DNA from: Flavobacterium sp.
GTDB lineage: Bacteria; Bacteroidota; Bacteroidia; Flavobacteriales; Flavobacteriaceae
Direction of reading: 5' to 3'
Length of the DNA stretch: 64,000 nt
Assembly: GCF_027490375.1 (NCBI RefSeq)
Contig: NZ_JAIXYH010000076.1
Span: 33,391-97,390 of the forward strand
How positions within the stretch are numbered: position 1 is the stretch's first letter; each line of letters starts with the position of its first letter. Shown in pieces: positions 63,297-64,000 of the stretch. The notes under the pieces are model-generated. The model ran no database searches, was not told the origin of the DNA, and saw only the letters and a program-made list of their open reading frames with translations. The position numbers and the translations under genes are program-made.

Positions 63297-63482
63297 TTTG
63301 GGCGGCTTTTCGCGCTGTTCGTTGCAATAAAAACGCACAAAAGCGGTTTGTGCTGGCTTTGTCTGTGGCTTCCGCTGGTCGCCCATTCAAAACCGCACGC
63401 ACACGCTTTCGCTGCGCTTTTATTTCCACTGCCATCACGGCCGCGGGCGAACGTTACCTAAAATGTACTTTTTCTAAAAGTT
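63297..63482 (+). repeat. Dispersed GC-rich element, copy 3
   Basis: Begins TTTGGGCGGCTTTTCGCGC, then CGTTGCAATAAAAACG, GGCTTCCGCTGGTCGCCC, TTTCCACTGCCATCACGGCCGC, and ends with AAATGTACTTTTTCT. It aligns block by block with copy 1 read on the minus strand. It starts directly at the dgt stop. Confidence 0.72.
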
Positions 63483-63660
63483 AGTTTCTTTAATAGGAAA
63501 ACTAAGGTTTTATCTAATTGATTTACAATTTTTTACTCGAGGTAATATTGCAATATTACGTATGTTAAAAAATCGTATAAAAACCAACCCTTTTTCGACC
63601 CCAACTTTACACTTCTTTCACAGCGAAAAGCCTTGCCGAGTATGGCGCGTACAAAAGCAA
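63483..63660. other. Spacer with an 18-bp palindrome
   Basis: GTAATATTGCAATATTAC (63542-63559) is a perfect palindrome that shares its 16-bp core with 42632-42647. The rest is AT-rich with no gene. Confidence 0.6.
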
Positions 63661-63692
63661 AAACCGCACGATGGGTGCGGTTTGGTGTTTTT
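63661..63692. terminator. Bidirectional terminator
   Basis: AAACCGCA (63661-63668) pairs with TGCGGTTT (63676-63683). T-rich sequence follows on the plus strand (to 63692) and TTTTTGCTTTTG follows on the minus strand, so it can end both dgt-side and right-edge transcripts. Confidence 0.8.
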
Positions 63693-63720
63693 TTCTTACA
63701 ACTAAATTAAGTTGAGAAGT

Positions 63721-64000
63721 TTATTGCTTAAGCAAAACATACTGCCCATGAGGTGGTAGAGCAGGTGTTTCTGTGGGAATTGGATCACTAGCACGCTGAA
63801 TTCCATGCTCATAAAATACATCTATCTCTAGAGCAGTTTGCCCATCAACAGTAATTAACCGCATAAAAAGTTTGCAGCTGCGTTTATCATTGCGATCTCG
63901 CATATAAATTGTAATAAATTTCTCGCCGTTGGTTGTGCAAATACGACACATTGGGTTATCCGGATACTTTGCGATATAACCTATTCCGATACTCGAAAAA
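63721..64000 (-). CDS. Unknown protein, N-terminus beyond the window
   Basis: The frame stays open to the right edge with no stop, so this is the C-terminal part (at least 92 residues) of a longer gene. The visible part has GYIAKYPDNPMCRICTTNGEKFITIYMRDRN-type sequence (cysteine pair near CRIC), VDGQTALEIDVFYEHG, and a Pro-rich tail. An internal ATG at 63951 need not be the start. No family recognised. A terminator follows. Confidence 0.7.
   Translation of the reverse strand, partial: FSSIGIGYIAKYPDNPMCRICTTNGEKFITIYMRDRNDKRSCKLFMRLITVDGQTALEIDVFYEHGIQRASDPIPTETPALPPHGQYVLLKQ

Noticed and set aside
63218..63484. 88-residue plus-strand frame past the end of dgt
   Set aside because: It begins inside dgt in another frame and then covers dispersed element copy 3.

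Overview
The window comes from a chromosome of a Bacteroidota bacterium, most likely a member of the Flavobacteriaceae close to Flavobacterium. The evidence is a complete alternative complex III (ActA-F) operon fused to an aa3 oxidase, a secreted protein with a type IX secretion (T9SS) C-terminal domain, promoters of the form TTTG-N19-TAnnTTTG, almost no Shine-Dalgarno sequences, DUF4837 and DUF2723 proteins, and intergenic palindromic repeats typical of the group. It is mostly housekeeping chromosome, with one catabolic island and several repeat-rich gaps.

Layout. 1-1973 (minus): 3' part missing queG, ruvB, and a yjdJ/yjdI pair. 2030-13611 (minus): actABCDEF followed by cytochrome oxidase subunits II and I, a complete quinol-to-oxygen electron chain in one operon. 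13815-14189: SPOR protein. 14199-24753: a galactan/galactose island, with a divergent GntR-type regulator and then galM, two GH53 endo-galactanases, a GH2 beta-galactosidase, galK, galT and a sodium/sugar symporter. It has no SusC/SusD pair. 24754-25851: repeat cluster. 25852-26703: MtfA-like peptidase. 26751-31306 (minus): rimP-nusA-infB. 31468-32292: universal stress protein; then tRNA-Gln. 32795-36636: DUF2723 membrane glycosyltransferase and polysaccharide deacetylase. 36621-38255 (minus): redox-inactive thioredoxin and metallophosphoesterase. 38256-39633: repeat-only gap. 39634-42471: polA. 42762-45629 (minus): rplM-rpsI-(repeat leader)-rpsB-tsf. 46126-47127: a secreted Cys-rich protein with a small membrane protein, followed by what looks like a decayed Cys-rich gene. 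47655-52128: LtaS-type sulfatase-fold enzyme, LacI regulator, ankyrin protein, DOMON-like T9SS protein. 52401-57399: pgk, MltD-like LysM transglycosylase, DUF4837 lipoprotein, GNAT. 57386-60288 (minus): rnpA, S41 protease, tandem OmpA-domain protein. 60424-61097: broken NYN-domain gene. 61294-63296: PagL-like protein and dgt. 63721-64000: partial unknown gene.

How the genes fit together. Galactan would be cut outside the cell by the lipoprotein GH53, then by the second GH53 and the GH2 enzyme to galactose, mutarotated by GalM, imported by the symporter and fed into the Leloir pathway by GalK and GalT. Twin copies of AAAACCGGTAG 22 bp apart lie between the regulator and galM and are the obvious operator. 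In the respiratory operon, ActA-F takes electrons from menaquinol to the cytochrome c domains and on to CtaC/CtaD.

I found no CRISPR array, integrase, transposase or obvious defence island. The most unusual material is small: the doubly broken NYN gene, the Cys-rich secreted pair with its degraded neighbour, and several families of dispersed repeats (large palindromic elements, a GC-rich element at three loci, and an 18-bp palindrome core at two loci).
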